Notes: generated from the sequence alone by a model not told the origin. Shown: positions 1 through 5,599, numbered from the stretch's first letter. The stretch: 7,271 bases of DNA from Pseudonocardia sp. (GCA_030147065.1 JASLAP010000644.1:1-7271); one strand, 5' to 3'. Translations and numbers: made by a program.

Positions 1-1
1 G

Positions 2-334
2 CTCGACGAGCACCTCTCCGAGGGCCGGCTCGGCGTCGACGAGTACGGCGAGCGGTCGGCCGTCGCGGCCAACGCCACCACGGTCGACGAACTGCGCGCG
101 CTGTTCACCGACCTCCCCGAGCCGCACCCCCCGCTGCCCGGCCCGCCCGTGCCGGTGGTGCTCGGCGACGCCGATCCCGCGCCGCGCTCGGGCGGGTTCC
201 TCGAGGAGTGGGGCCCGCGGCTGGTGCTGCTCGCGCCGCTGATCGCGGTGGCGCTGTTCCTGATCATCAGGAACCCGGTGGTCTTCCTGCTGGTGCCGGC
301 GGCCGGGGTGCTGCTGTGGAGCCGCCGCCGCTGA
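2..334 (+). CDS. DUF1707 domain membrane protein (5' end outside window)
   Basis: This is the C-terminal part of an open frame that enters from the left edge. The first visible residues, LDEHLSEGRLGVDEYGERS followed by AVAANATTVDELRALFTDLP, match the second half of the DUF1707 (SHOCT-like) domain, a short helical domain near the N-terminus of many actinobacterial membrane proteins. A proline-rich linker follows, then two adjacent hydrophobic stretches (LVLLAPLIAVALFLII and VVFLLVPAAGVLLW) ending in the basic tail SRRR. The protein is therefore probably anchored by a membrane hairpin or two short helices with the DUF1707 domain in the cytoplasm. The biochemical function of the family is unknown. 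A GTG at 149 could be taken as a start, but the domain clearly continues upstream, so I read this as a truncated longer gene. It converges on the DUF6912 gene with only seven bases between the stop codons. Confidence 0.8.
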   Translation, partial: LDEHLSEGRLGVDEYGERSAVAANATTVDELRALFTDLPEPHPPLPGPPVPVVLGDADPAPRSGGFLEEWGPRLVLLAPLIAVALFLIIRNPVVFLLVPAAGVLLWSRRR

Positions 335-350
335 CCAGGCCTCAGGTCAG
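331..350. terminator. Small inverted repeat across two convergent stop codons
   Basis: CTGACC at 331-336 and GGTCAG at 345-350 form a perfect 6-bp stem with an 8-base loop. The stem contains the plus-strand stop (332-334), and the loop contains the minus-strand stop (342-344). There is no T-tract. A bidirectional terminator is possible in so tight a convergent junction, but 6 bp is short and chance is a real alternative. Confidence 0.25.
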
Positions 351-887
351 GTCGACGAGGAAGGCCACTTCGGACGGGTCGTACCAGGCCAGGTCCTGGT
401 CCTCGGCCTCGCCGACCAGGAACTCGGCGTCCAGGTCGCCCATGTCCGCGGAGTCCACCGCGGCGGCGGCCTGCCGCACCGCGTAGGCGGCCTCCTCGGT
501 GTCGACGTGCACCGAGGCGATCTTCTCCATCGGCACCCCGCCGCTGATCCGGACCGCGCCGTCGTCGAGGTCGGGGCGCAGGGTGACGTCGTCGAGGTCG
601 GCGACCACGACCACGCGGCGGGCCGGGGTGGCGTCCTCACCGAGCCCGAACTCCACGGCCAGCAGCCGCAGCGACGCCCTGGCCGCCTCGCTGAGCGCGA
701 CGTACTCCAGTTCCTCGTCGTCGCCGCTGGTGTAGGCCTCGCGCAGGCGCGGGGTGAGGGCGAACGCGGTGCCGCCGATCGGCTCCAGCACCCCGTTCTT
801 GACCATCGTGCGCAGCATCGGCCAGGTGGCCGGGACGTAGACCCGCATCGCCCCGGGGCTGCCCAGCTCGGCGTCCAGCTCGTCCAT
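342..887 (-). CDS. DUF6912 family protein
   Basis: This 181-residue soluble protein has no signal peptide or membrane segment. From residue 14 it reads MRVYVPATWPMLRTMV, then GTAFALTPRLREAY, EELEYVALSEAARASLRLL and a beta-rich stretch RRVVVVADLDD. This is the pattern of the actinobacterial family I know as DUF6912, whose function is unknown. The C-terminal third is acidic. I chose ATG at 887 because it overlaps the stop of the acyltransferase as ATGA, which suggests translational coupling, and because all twelve codons between 887 and the next ATG end in G or C as in coding DNA. The alternative start at 848 gives the family's usual N-terminus (MRVYVPAT), leaves a 38-base gap and cannot be excluded. 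The gene is probably co-transcribed with the WS/DGAT gene. Family assignment is from memory of homologues and moderately sure. Confidence 0.8.
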   Translation of the reverse strand: MDELDAELGSPGAMRVYVPATWPMLRTMVKNGVLEPIGGTAFALTPRLREAYTSGDDEELEYVALSEAARASLRLLAVEFGLGEDATPARRVVVVADLDDVTLRPDLDDGAVRISGGVPMEKIASVHVDTEEAAYAVRQAAAAVDSADMGDLDAEFLVGEAEDQDLAWYDPSEVAFLVDLT

Positions 888-2296
888 CAGCCCACCGTCG
901 CGAGGAGCTCGTCGAGGGCCTCGTCGACCATCCCGGCCAGCACGTCCACATCGGACATGGCGTCCCGGTCGCCGTTGAAGCCGTAGAAGACGCCGCCGTC
1001 GTAGGAGGTCAGCCCGATGGCCAGCGCCTGGCCCTTGGCCAGCGGCACCACCGGGAACATCTCCAGCATCCGGGCGCCGGCGGCGTAGAGCGGGAACTGC
1101 GGTCCCGGCACGTTCGTCACCACCAAGTTGAAGATCCGCTTCGAGATCCCGCTCGCGGCGCGGGCGCCCAGTGCGTGCAGGGTAGGCGGTGCGAACCCGC
1201 CGATGCGGACCAGGGTGTCCGCGCCGACGGTCTGCGCGCCCGCGGTGTGCGCGCGCATCGCGTGGGTGACCTGGTGCAGCCGCACCACCGGGCTGGGCTC
1301 GCCCACCGGCAGGTCCACGATGAACGACGAGACCCGGTTGCCGGACGTGCCCGGGCTCGCCGAGCTGGGCACGTCGGCCTGCCCGCGGACCGACAGCGGC
1401 ACCATCGCCCGCAGCCGCGACGACGAGGTCACCGGCTCGCCGCGGGACAGCAGCCAGTTGCGCATCGCGCCGGACACCACGCTCAGCACCACGTCGTTGA
1501 CGGTGCAGCCGTGCTCGGCCCGGATCTTGCGGTAGCTCTCCAGCTCGGTGCGGGCGATGGCGAACCGGCGCTGGGTGGAGATGTCGACGTTGAGCGGGGT
1601 GCCCGGGGCCGGCCGGCTGGCCGTGCGGGCCATCGAGAACAGCTCGGTCGCGGCGCCGGCCAGCTTGCCGACGGTGGCCATCGCGTCGCCGGCGGCCACC
1701 CGCACGTTGTCCACGATCTCGCCGGGCCGGGCCACCGCCTCGGTGACCGCGCCCAGCACCAGTTGCGCCGCGCTGGGCTCGGGCCGCGGCATCCACAGCT
1801 CCTCGGCCACCACCCGCGGCTCGGCCGAGACGTCCAGGATCACCTGGCCGATGTCGATCGCGCTGATCCCGTCGACCATCGCCTGGTGGGTCTTGGTCAG
1901 CACCGCGGTGCGCCCCCGCGCCAGCCCCTCGACCAGGTACATCTCCCACAGCGGGCGGGTGTGGTCCAGCGGGCGCGACATCAGCCGGGCGACCAGCTCG
2001 GTGAGCTGGGCGTCCGAGCCCGGCTTGGGCAGCGCCGAGCGGCGGACGTGGTAGGCGACGTCGAAGTCCGGGTCGTCGATCCACACCGGACGGGCCAGGT
2101 TGCCCGGCACGTACCGGACCTTCTGCCGGTACCGCGGCACCAGCGCGATGCGCTGCTCGATCAGCTCGACCAGCCGGTCGTAGTCGAAGCCGGCCCGCGG
2201 CCTCCGGAAGATCGACACCGCCCCCACGTGCATCGGGGTGGTCGGTGCTTCGAGGTAGAGGAACGAGGCGTCGAGGGCGGAGAGCCGGGGTGGCAT
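887..2296 (-). CDS. WS/DGAT-type wax ester synthase / diacylglycerol O-acyltransferase
   Basis: This 469-residue protein has the usual length of actinobacterial WS/DGAT (Tgs-type) acyltransferases, which transfer acyl groups from acyl-CoA to diacylglycerol or alcohols at the membrane or lipid-body surface. Family landmarks are present in order: LSALDASFLYLE at the N-terminus, the MHVGAV segment near residue 22, RPLWEMYLVEGL (114-125), the active-site region KTHQAMVDGISA (135-146), NDVVLSVVSGAMRNWL (267-282) and TNVPGPQFPLY (394-404). The active-site motif is normally HHxxxDG, but here it is HQAMVDG (His137, Gln138, Asp142, Gly143). The second histidine, regarded as the catalytic base in characterised members, is replaced by glutamine. 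The protein may thus have altered activity or a different role. Start ATG 2296 is preceded by TAGGAT and fits the family's N-terminus. The gene is divergent from the RNA methyltransferase and overlaps DUF6912 downstream by 4 bases. Confidence 0.93.
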   Translation of the reverse strand: MPPRLSALDASFLYLEAPTTPMHVGAVSIFRRPRAGFDYDRLVELIEQRIALVPRYRQKVRYVPGNLARPVWIDDPDFDVAYHVRRSALPKPGSDAQLTELVARLMSRPLDHTRPLWEMYLVEGLARGRTAVLTKTHQAMVDGISAIDIGQVILDVSAEPRVVAEELWMPRPEPSAAQLVLGAVTEAVARPGEIVDNVRVAAGDAMATVGKLAGAATELFSMARTASRPAPGTPLNVDISTQRRFAIARTELESYRKIRAEHGCTVNDVVLSVVSGAMRNWLLSRGEPVTSSSRLRAMVPLSVRGQADVPSSASPGTSGNRVSSFIVDLPVGEPSPVVRLHQVTHAMRAHTAGAQTVGADTLVRIGGFAPPTLHALGARAASGISKRIFNLVVTNVPGPQFPLYAAGARMLEMFPVVPLAKGQALAIGLTSYDGGVFYGFNGDRDAMSDVDVLAGMVDEALDELLATVG

Positions 2297-2302
2297 GACC
2301 CG

Positions 2303-2308
2303 ATCCTA
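2303..2308 (-). promoter_or_regulatory. -10-like hexamer TAGGAT of the WS/DGAT gene (possibly leaderless)
   Basis: On the minus strand TAGGAT matches the actinobacterial -10 pattern TANNNT and lies exactly six bases before the ATG at 2296, so transcription could begin at the start codon. I see no convincing -35 element. The AGGA inside the same hexamer is also a possible weak Shine-Dalgarno sequence seven bases from ATG, so a leadered mRNA from an upstream promoter remains possible. Confidence 0.4.
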
Positions 2309-2359
2309 GGAGCCCCTGGCCCCGTCGCGCCGCCGCCGACCGGCCCGGGTACCGCTCCA

Positions 2360-2365
2360 TATAGT
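2360..2365 (+). promoter_or_regulatory. -10 hexamer TATAGT of the RNA methyltransferase gene, probably leaderless
   Basis: TATAGT differs from TATAAT at one position and stands out as an AT-rich spot in very GC-rich DNA. Six bases separate it from the ATG at 2372, which places the expected transcription start at or next to the start codon. A weak -35 candidate, CCGACC at 2336-2341, lies 18 bp upstream. There is no Shine-Dalgarno-like sequence between the hexamer and ATG, which supports a leaderless mRNA. Confidence 0.6.
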
Positions 2366-2371
2366 GGCCCG

Positions 2372-3124
2372 ATGCCCGGCGAGCGGTCCCCGAAGGACAC
2401 CTTCATCACCGTCTACGGGCGCAAGCCGGTGCTGGAGGCGCTGGACGACGGCGCGCTGCGGGTCGACAAGGTCGTCCTGGCCGAGGGGCTGCGCGGCGAA
2501 CCGGTCCGGGCGATCCTCAGCGCCGCCCGCGACCGCGGGGTGCCGGTGCAGCGGGCCAGCGCGCACCGGGTCAAGGTGCTGGCCGGCAACGGCCGCCACG
2601 ACCAGGGCGTGCTGGCCGACGTCGTCGCGCCGCGGATGGCCCCGGTGGACGACTTCCTCGACGAGCTGGACGGGCCGGCGGCGGTGCTCGTCCTGGACCG
2701 GGTGACCAACCCGGCCAACGTCGGCATGATCCTGCGCACCGCCACCGCCGCCGGGCTGGCCGGCGTGCTGCTCCCCCGCCGCGGCGTCCCGGCCATCGAC
2801 CCGCTGGTGGTCAAGGCCTCCGCGGGGGTGGCGTTCCGGGCCCCGGTGCTGCGCGCGGCGACCGCCGAGGAGGGCTGCGCGGCCCTGCGCGACGCCGGGT
2901 TCGGGGTGTACGGCCTGGCCGCGGGCGGCCCCTCCCTGCTCGACGCCGACCTGCCCCCGCGGGTGGCGCTGGTGCTGGGCAACGAGACCGACGGCCTGTC
3001 CGACGCGGTGCGGGCGCGGTGCGACGGCACCCTGGCCATCCCGATGGCCGGCGGCGTGGAGTCGCTCAACGTGGCCAGCGCGGCCGCGGTCGCCGCGTTC
3101 GAGCTCCGCCGCCGCTCGACCTGA
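2372..3124 (+). CDS. SpoU/TrmH (SPOUT) family RNA 2'-O-ribose methyltransferase
   Basis: This 250-residue protein has two parts: a SpoU substrate-binding domain (residues about 12-85, VYGRKPVLEAL through HDQGVLADVV) and a SPOUT catalytic domain (about 95-248) with the trefoil-knot fold that binds S-adenosylmethionine. The three SpoU motifs are intact: DRVTNPANVGMILRTA (109-124), LVLGNETDGLS (200-210) and IPMAGGVESLNVASAAAVAA (223-242). Asn116, Arg122, Glu205, Ser231 and Asn233 align, with matching spacing, to the conserved residues of TrmH-type enzymes. The N-terminal domain resembles that of RlmB, which modifies a 23S rRNA guanosine, but the exact rRNA or tRNA site cannot be read from sequence. 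The protein is shorter than the actinobacterial RlmB paralogue I recall (over 300 residues), so I give no symbol. It is transcribed divergently from WS/DGAT. The start codon lies immediately after a -10-like TATAGT. Confidence 0.93.
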   Translation: MPGERSPKDTFITVYGRKPVLEALDDGALRVDKVVLAEGLRGEPVRAILSAARDRGVPVQRASAHRVKVLAGNGRHDQGVLADVVAPRMAPVDDFLDELDGPAAVLVLDRVTNPANVGMILRTATAAGLAGVLLPRRGVPAIDPLVVKASAGVAFRAPVLRAATAEEGCAALRDAGFGVYGLAAGGPSLLDADLPPRVALVLGNETDGLSDAVRARCDGTLAIPMAGGVESLNVASAAAVAAFELRRRST

Positions 3125-3153
3125 CCCGCCGGAAGACCCGGTGCGGCACCACT

Positions 3154-3169
3154 CGACCCGAGCGGGTCG
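3154..3169 (+). terminator. Hairpin downstream of the RNA methyltransferase gene
   Basis: CGACCCG at 3154-3160 and CGGGTCG at 3163-3169 are perfect 7-base inverted arms around AG, practically a 6-bp stem with a 4-base loop. It lies 29 bases after the methyltransferase stop and has no T-tract, as is common in high-GC actinobacteria. A terminator is the simplest reading. A short operator upstream of lldD is the alternative. Confidence 0.4.
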
Positions 3170-3232
3170 GACGGGTGGGCCGGTGCGCTGCTCGCCGGCG
3201 ATCTGAGCACGGCCGCGGCGGCGCCGAGCGCT

Positions 3233-3238
3233 TACGGT
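3233..3238 (+). promoter_or_regulatory. lldD: -10-like hexamer TACGGT upstream of lldD
   Basis: TACGGT matches TANNNT and is followed after seven bases by the GTG at 3246, the spacing expected of a leaderless start. No good -35 is seen 16-19 bases upstream. It supports 3246 over the GTG codons at 3237 and 3240, which overlap or directly follow the hexamer. Confidence 0.4.
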
Positions 3239-3245
3239 GGTGCGC

Positions 3246-4466
3246 GTGGTGAAGCGCCGGATCCCCCGCCCGTCCGAGCTGACCGAGCTGCTGCGGCCGG
3301 CCCCGTTCGTCCGCGATGCCACGCAGCGGCGGCTGCTGCGCGCGGCGAGCATCGCCGACCTGCGCACCATCGCCCGGCGCCGCACGCCGCGGGCGGTGTT
3401 CGACTACACCGACGGCGCTGCGGACGGCGAGCTGTCGCTGCGCCGGGCCCGCGACGCGTTCGCCCGGCTGGAGTTCATCCCGTCCGTGCTCCGGGACGTG
3501 TCCGAGGTGGACACCTCCCGGGAGATCCTCGGCCGGCGCTCCACCCAGCCGTTCGCGCTGGCCCCGACCGGTTTCACCCGGATGATGCACCACGAGGGCG
3601 AGCGCGCGGTGGCGTCGGTCGCCGGGCAGGCCGGCATCCCGTTCACGCTGTCCACGATGGGCACGACGACGATCGAGGACGTCGCCGCCGCCGCCCCGGA
3701 CACCCGCAGGTGGTTCCAGCTCTACCTGTGGCGCGACCGCGCGCCGGGCAAGGACCTGGTGCAGCGGGCCGCCGCGGCCGGCTACGACACGATCATGCTG
3801 ACCGTGGACACCCCGGTCGGCGGGGCCCGGCTGCGCGACGTCCACAACGGGCTGTCCATCCCGCCGGCGCTGTCGGTGCGCACGTTCGTCGACGGGGCGC
3901 TGCACCCCAACTGGTGGTTCAACCTGCTGACCACCGAACCGCTGACCTTCGCCAGCCTGCAGTCCACCGACGGCACCGTGGCCGAACTGATCAACCGGGT
4001 GTTCGACCCCGCGCTGACCATGGCCGACGTCGAGTGGCTGCGCGCGAGCTGGGACGGCAAGCTCGTGGTCAAGGGCATCCAGAGCGTCTCCGACGCCCGC
4101 CGGGTGGTCGACGCCGGCGCCGACGCGGTGCTGCTGTCCAACCACGGGGGCCGCCAGCTCGACCGCGCGCCGGTGCCGCTGGAGCTGATCCAGCCGACGG
4201 TCGACGCGGTGGGCGACCGGGCCGAGGTGCTGGTCGACACCGGCATCACGCACGGCGCGGACATCGTGGCCGCGGTCGCGCTGGGCGCCCGGGCCGCCCT
4301 GGTCGGGCGGGCCTACCTCTACGGGCTGATGGCCGGCGGCCGCGCCGGGGTCGAGAAGGCGGTGGCGATCCTGGCCGCGGAGGTCGTCCGGACGCTGCAG
4401 CTGATCGGCGTGGACAGCGTCGACGAGCTGCGCCCTTCGCACGTCCGTCTGCGGCCGAGCGGATGA
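3246..4466 (+). CDS. lldD: FMN-dependent L-lactate dehydrogenase, LldD2-like
   Basis: This 406-residue FMN-dependent alpha-hydroxy acid dehydrogenase is expected to oxidise L-lactate to pyruvate and pass electrons to the quinone pool at the inner face of the membrane. It resembles mycobacterial LldD2 (Rv1872c) as I recall it, both in length and in stretches such as RRTPRAVFDYTDGAADGELS, WWFNLLTTEPL, SNHGGRQLDRAPVP and GRAYLYGLMAGG. With the start at 3246, family active-site residues are Tyr54 (FDYTDG), Tyr160 (QLYLW), Asp188 (TVDTPV), Lys276 (VVKGI), His300 and Arg303 (SNHGGR). All are present, so the enzyme should be active. Four GTG codons (3237, 3240, 3246, 3249) could start it. I prefer 3246 for its MVKRRIPR N-terminus, which matches LldD2, and for TACGGT placed seven bases upstream. 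The gene precedes the small MT0933-like gene by 45 bases. The substrate could be another 2-hydroxy acid, but lactate is most likely. Confidence 0.93.
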   Translation: MVKRRIPRPSELTELLRPAPFVRDATQRRLLRAASIADLRTIARRRTPRAVFDYTDGAADGELSLRRARDAFARLEFIPSVLRDVSEVDTSREILGRRSTQPFALAPTGFTRMMHHEGERAVASVAGQAGIPFTLSTMGTTTIEDVAAAAPDTRRWFQLYLWRDRAPGKDLVQRAAAAGYDTIMLTVDTPVGGARLRDVHNGLSIPPALSVRTFVDGALHPNWWFNLLTTEPLTFASLQSTDGTVAELINRVFDPALTMADVEWLRASWDGKLVVKGIQSVSDARRVVDAGADAVLLSNHGGRQLDRAPVPLELIQPTVDAVGDRAEVLVDTGITHGADIVAAVALGARAALVGRAYLYGLMAGGRAGVEKAVAILAAEVVRTLQLIGVDSVDELRPSHVRLRPSG

Positions 4467-4511
4467 CGCTCCGACTGGCGGGGCAGCGGCCGCGGGTCCA
4501 GGCTGACCGCC

Positions 4512-4727
4512 ATGGTGGATTTCAACCAGGCCAAGCAGTTCGCCGACCAGCACGACGAGCAGGTCGACCAGGGATTGGACAAGGCCGGTGAGGCGGCCAA
4601 GGGCCGGTTCGCCGGCCAGGAGCAGCACATCGACACCGGGGTCGACAAGGCGCAGGAGATGACCGGCCAGGGCGACACCACCCGGGGCGCCGACGAGCAG
4701 CCGCCCGCGGAGCAGCCGCCCGCCTGA
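4512..4727 (+). CDS. MT0933-like (Rv0909 family) small antitoxin-like protein
   Basis: This is a 71-residue, very hydrophilic protein rich in Gln, Asp, Glu and Lys, with no membrane segment. VDFNQAKQFADQHDEQVDQG and LDKAGEAAKGRFAGQ are the pattern of the Pfam MT0933-like antitoxin family, named after Rv0909, the proposed partner of the Rv0910 toxin. Two related segments lie 22 residues apart: HDEQVDQGLDKAGEA (14-28) and QEQHIDTGVDKAQEM (36-50). They share D-x-G-[LV]-D-K-A-x-E and suggest a duplicated amphipathic helix. The tail EQPPAEQPPA is a short proline repeat. No gene resembling Rv0910 lies beside it, so a toxin-antitoxin role is unsupported here. A free-standing, possibly stress-related small protein is equally likely. 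No strong Shine-Dalgarno sequence is seen; AGG at 4500-4502 is the nearest. GTG at 4515 is an alternative start. Confidence 0.8.
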   Translation: MVDFNQAKQFADQHDEQVDQGLDKAGEAAKGRFAGQEQHIDTGVDKAQEMTGQGDTTRGADEQPPAEQPPA

Positions 4728-4772
4728 CCCGCCGATCCCCGGATCGCCTGTCGCCGGCACTACTCGGACCAC

Positions 4773-4814
4773 CCGGCCCGGTGGGGCGAGCAACCCTATC
4801 GCCCCACCGGCCGG
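4773..4814. terminator. Long GC-rich hairpin after the MT0933-like gene
   Basis: GGTGGGGCGA (4780-4789) pairs perfectly with TCGCCCCACC (4799-4808) around a 9-base loop. Two more pairs extend it (4778-4779 with 4809-4810), and past one bulged C (4777) four more are possible (4773-4776 with 4811-4814). This is the strongest hairpin in the window. It lies about 46 bases beyond the MT0933-like stop in a convergent spacer, so a bidirectional U-less terminator is the likely role. Its core is also the first of three related repeat units. Confidence 0.6.
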
Positions 4815-4893
4815 CCGGACGGCGTTCCCGTCCGACCTGAGCGAGCGACACACTCGCTCCACCCGACCGAACGAACAACACTCTCGTCCCACC
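4784..4893. repeat. Three imperfect 25-base palindromic direct repeats
   Basis: Gapless 25-base units start at 4784, 4839 and 4869. Each pair is identical at 19 of 25 positions by my count. The units begin G[AG][AG]CGA[AG]C and end TCG[CT][CT]CCACC. Each unit folds on itself, pairing its first six bases with the TCGNNC segment. Some arm changes are compensated: the second position is G-C in unit 1 and A-T in unit 2, and the third is G-C in units 1 and 2 but A-T in unit 3. Right-half-only look-alikes occur at about 4763-4773 and 4912-4925. The family is unknown to me. Confidence 0.6.
4816..4834. repeat. Inverted repeat between repeat units 1 and 2
   Basis: CGGACGG (4816-4822) and CCGTCCG (4828-4834) form a perfect 7-bp stem with a 5-base loop. 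It begins two bases after the extended long hairpin and stands in the gap between the first two palindromic repeat units. It belongs to the same train of stem-loops. Confidence 0.5.
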
Positions 4894-4912
4894 GGTCGGC
4901 CTGCCGGTCCTC

Positions 4913-4960
4913 TCTCGCCCGACCGCGTGCCCTGGCCGCCGCCGAGGTGGCCGGGCGAGA
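4913..4960. terminator. Inverted repeat beyond the TetR gene 3' end
   Basis: TCTCGCCCG (4913-4921) and CGGGCGAGA (4952-4960) are perfect 9-bp arms around a 30-base loop that can hold a smaller stem (4934-4937 with 4949-4952, sharing one arm base with the outer stem). On the minus strand it follows the TetR stop by 26 bases and could end that transcript. There is no T-tract. The arm sequence resembles the arms of repeat unit 1 nearby. Confidence 0.4.
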
Positions 4961-4986
4961 ACTGAGGCGCTGATCCGGGCGTTTGC

Positions 4987-5571
4987 TCAGAAGCGGCGGA
5001 GAAAGGCGTCCACGGCGAGGTCCCAGCGGCGGTCGCGGGACTCCGGCGTGCTGCCCAGCCAGCCGGCCCGCTCCTGCGCGGCCAGCCCCTGCGCCAGCGC
5101 GAGCAGCACGTGGGCCAGGTCGACCGGGTCGCCGTCGAGCAGCCCCGCCCGCACCGCCCGGCGGACGCCGTCGACCAGATGGGCCCGGGTCGACGCCCCC
5201 GCGGCGAGCTCCTCGGGGCCCGGCTCGAACTCGGCGAACGGCCGGGAGAACATCACCTCGGCCAGCGCCGGGCTGTCCCGCGCGAAGTCCCGGAACGCCC
5301 GCAGCGCAGCAGCCAGGTCGGCGCGCGGGTCGTCGGTGGGCGGGAGCTCGGCGAACCGGGCGCGCAGCCGGCGGAACCCCTCGTAGAACACCTCGCGGAC
5401 CAGCCCGGACTTGTCGCCGAACAGCTCGTAGACCGCCGGCACCGAGGTCCCGGCCCCGGCGGCGACGCCACGGGTGGTGAAGCCCTCGACGCCGCGCTCG
5501 TCCAGCGTCGCGACGGCCACCCGGAGCAGGCGCTCGCGCAGCTCCGGGGTGCGCTGCTTGGCTCTGGGCAC
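4987..5571 (-). CDS. TetR/AcrR family transcriptional regulator
   Basis: This 194-residue protein has the length and layout of TetR family regulators, dimeric DNA-binding proteins usually released from DNA by a small ligand. The N-terminal domain includes RTPELRERLLRVAVATLDER (residues 7-26), and the helix-turn-helix spans about residues 32-52 (TTRGVAAGAGTSVPAVYELFG) followed by DKSGLVREVF. The C-terminal ligand and dimer domain is all-helical and gives no clue to the ligand. I chose GTG 5571 because the near-perfect Shine-Dalgarno GGAGGTGA precedes it, the product starts with the typical VPRAKQRTPE, and the extra upstream codons to 5607 have many A/T third positions, unlike coding DNA here. 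The gene lies 82 bases downstream of the crotonase on the same strand. A symmetric array of GTGTGCGC octamers sits directly upstream, so autoregulation is likely. Confidence 0.92.
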   Translation of the reverse strand: MPRAKQRTPELRERLLRVAVATLDERGVEGFTTRGVAAGAGTSVPAVYELFGDKSGLVREVFYEGFRRLRARFAELPPTDDPRADLAAALRAFRDFARDSPALAEVMFSRPFAEFEPGPEELAAGASTRAHLVDGVRRAVRAGLLDGDPVDLAHVLLALAQGLAAQERAGWLGSTPESRDRRWDLAVDAFLRRF

Positions 5572-5580
5572 GTCACCTCC
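5572..5580 (-). promoter_or_regulatory. Ribosome binding site deciding the TetR start
   Basis: On the minus strand GGAGGTGA (5580-5573) is nearly the full complement of the 16S rRNA 3' end and ends one base before GTG 5571. The core GGAGG is four bases from the start, slightly close but workable. No comparable site precedes the in-frame ATGs at 5595 or 5607. Confidence 0.65.
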
Positions 5581-5599
5581 AGGACTGACCGGCATCGCA

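Larger units (their letters stand above)
4728..4986. other. Convergent intergenic region made largely of stem-loops
   Basis: These 259 bases lie between the stop codons of the MT0933-like gene (+) and the TetR gene (-). I see no credible coding frame in them. Inverted repeats fill about 4773-4960 almost end to end: 4778-4810, 4816-4834, 4839-4859, 4863-4869 with 4893-4899, and 4913-4921 with 4952-4960. The stretches 4728-4762 and 4961-4986 show nothing clear. The region may be a terminator array, a mobile palindromic repeat cluster or a structured RNA. Confidence 0.55.

Noticed and set aside
1245..1252. Fifth GTGTGCGC octamer as another TetR half-site
   Set aside because: It is a lone copy inside the WS/DGAT coding region encoding part of AHTAG, with no symmetric partner nearby; one chance copy is expected in such GC-rich DNA.
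342..2360. A 672-codon open frame on the minus strand
   Set aside because: Only its last 181 codons are the DUF6912 gene. The upstream part is a different frame of the WS/DGAT gene, open only because GC-rich DNA has few stops; its Arg/Pro/Gly/Ala-rich product matches no family.
1175..3124. A 649-codon open frame on the plus strand
   Set aside because: The real gene is the last 250 codons from ATG 2372. The earlier part runs antisense through WS/DGAT and crosses the divergent promoter region.
2306..3385. A 359-codon minus-strand frame opposite the RNA methyltransferase
   Set aside because: Antisense shadow with Arg/Gly/Ala-rich composition, crossing the divergent promoter and the intergenic hairpin.
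3066..4892. A 608-codon minus-strand frame opposite lldD
   Set aside because: It is antisense to a well-conserved enzyme, runs through the hairpin spacer, and its product is low-complexity with no domain.
4784..4893. CRISPR array
   Set aside because: The repeats are only about 76% identical, palindromic, unevenly spaced (55 and 30 bases) and lack spacers of regular length; no cas genes are present.
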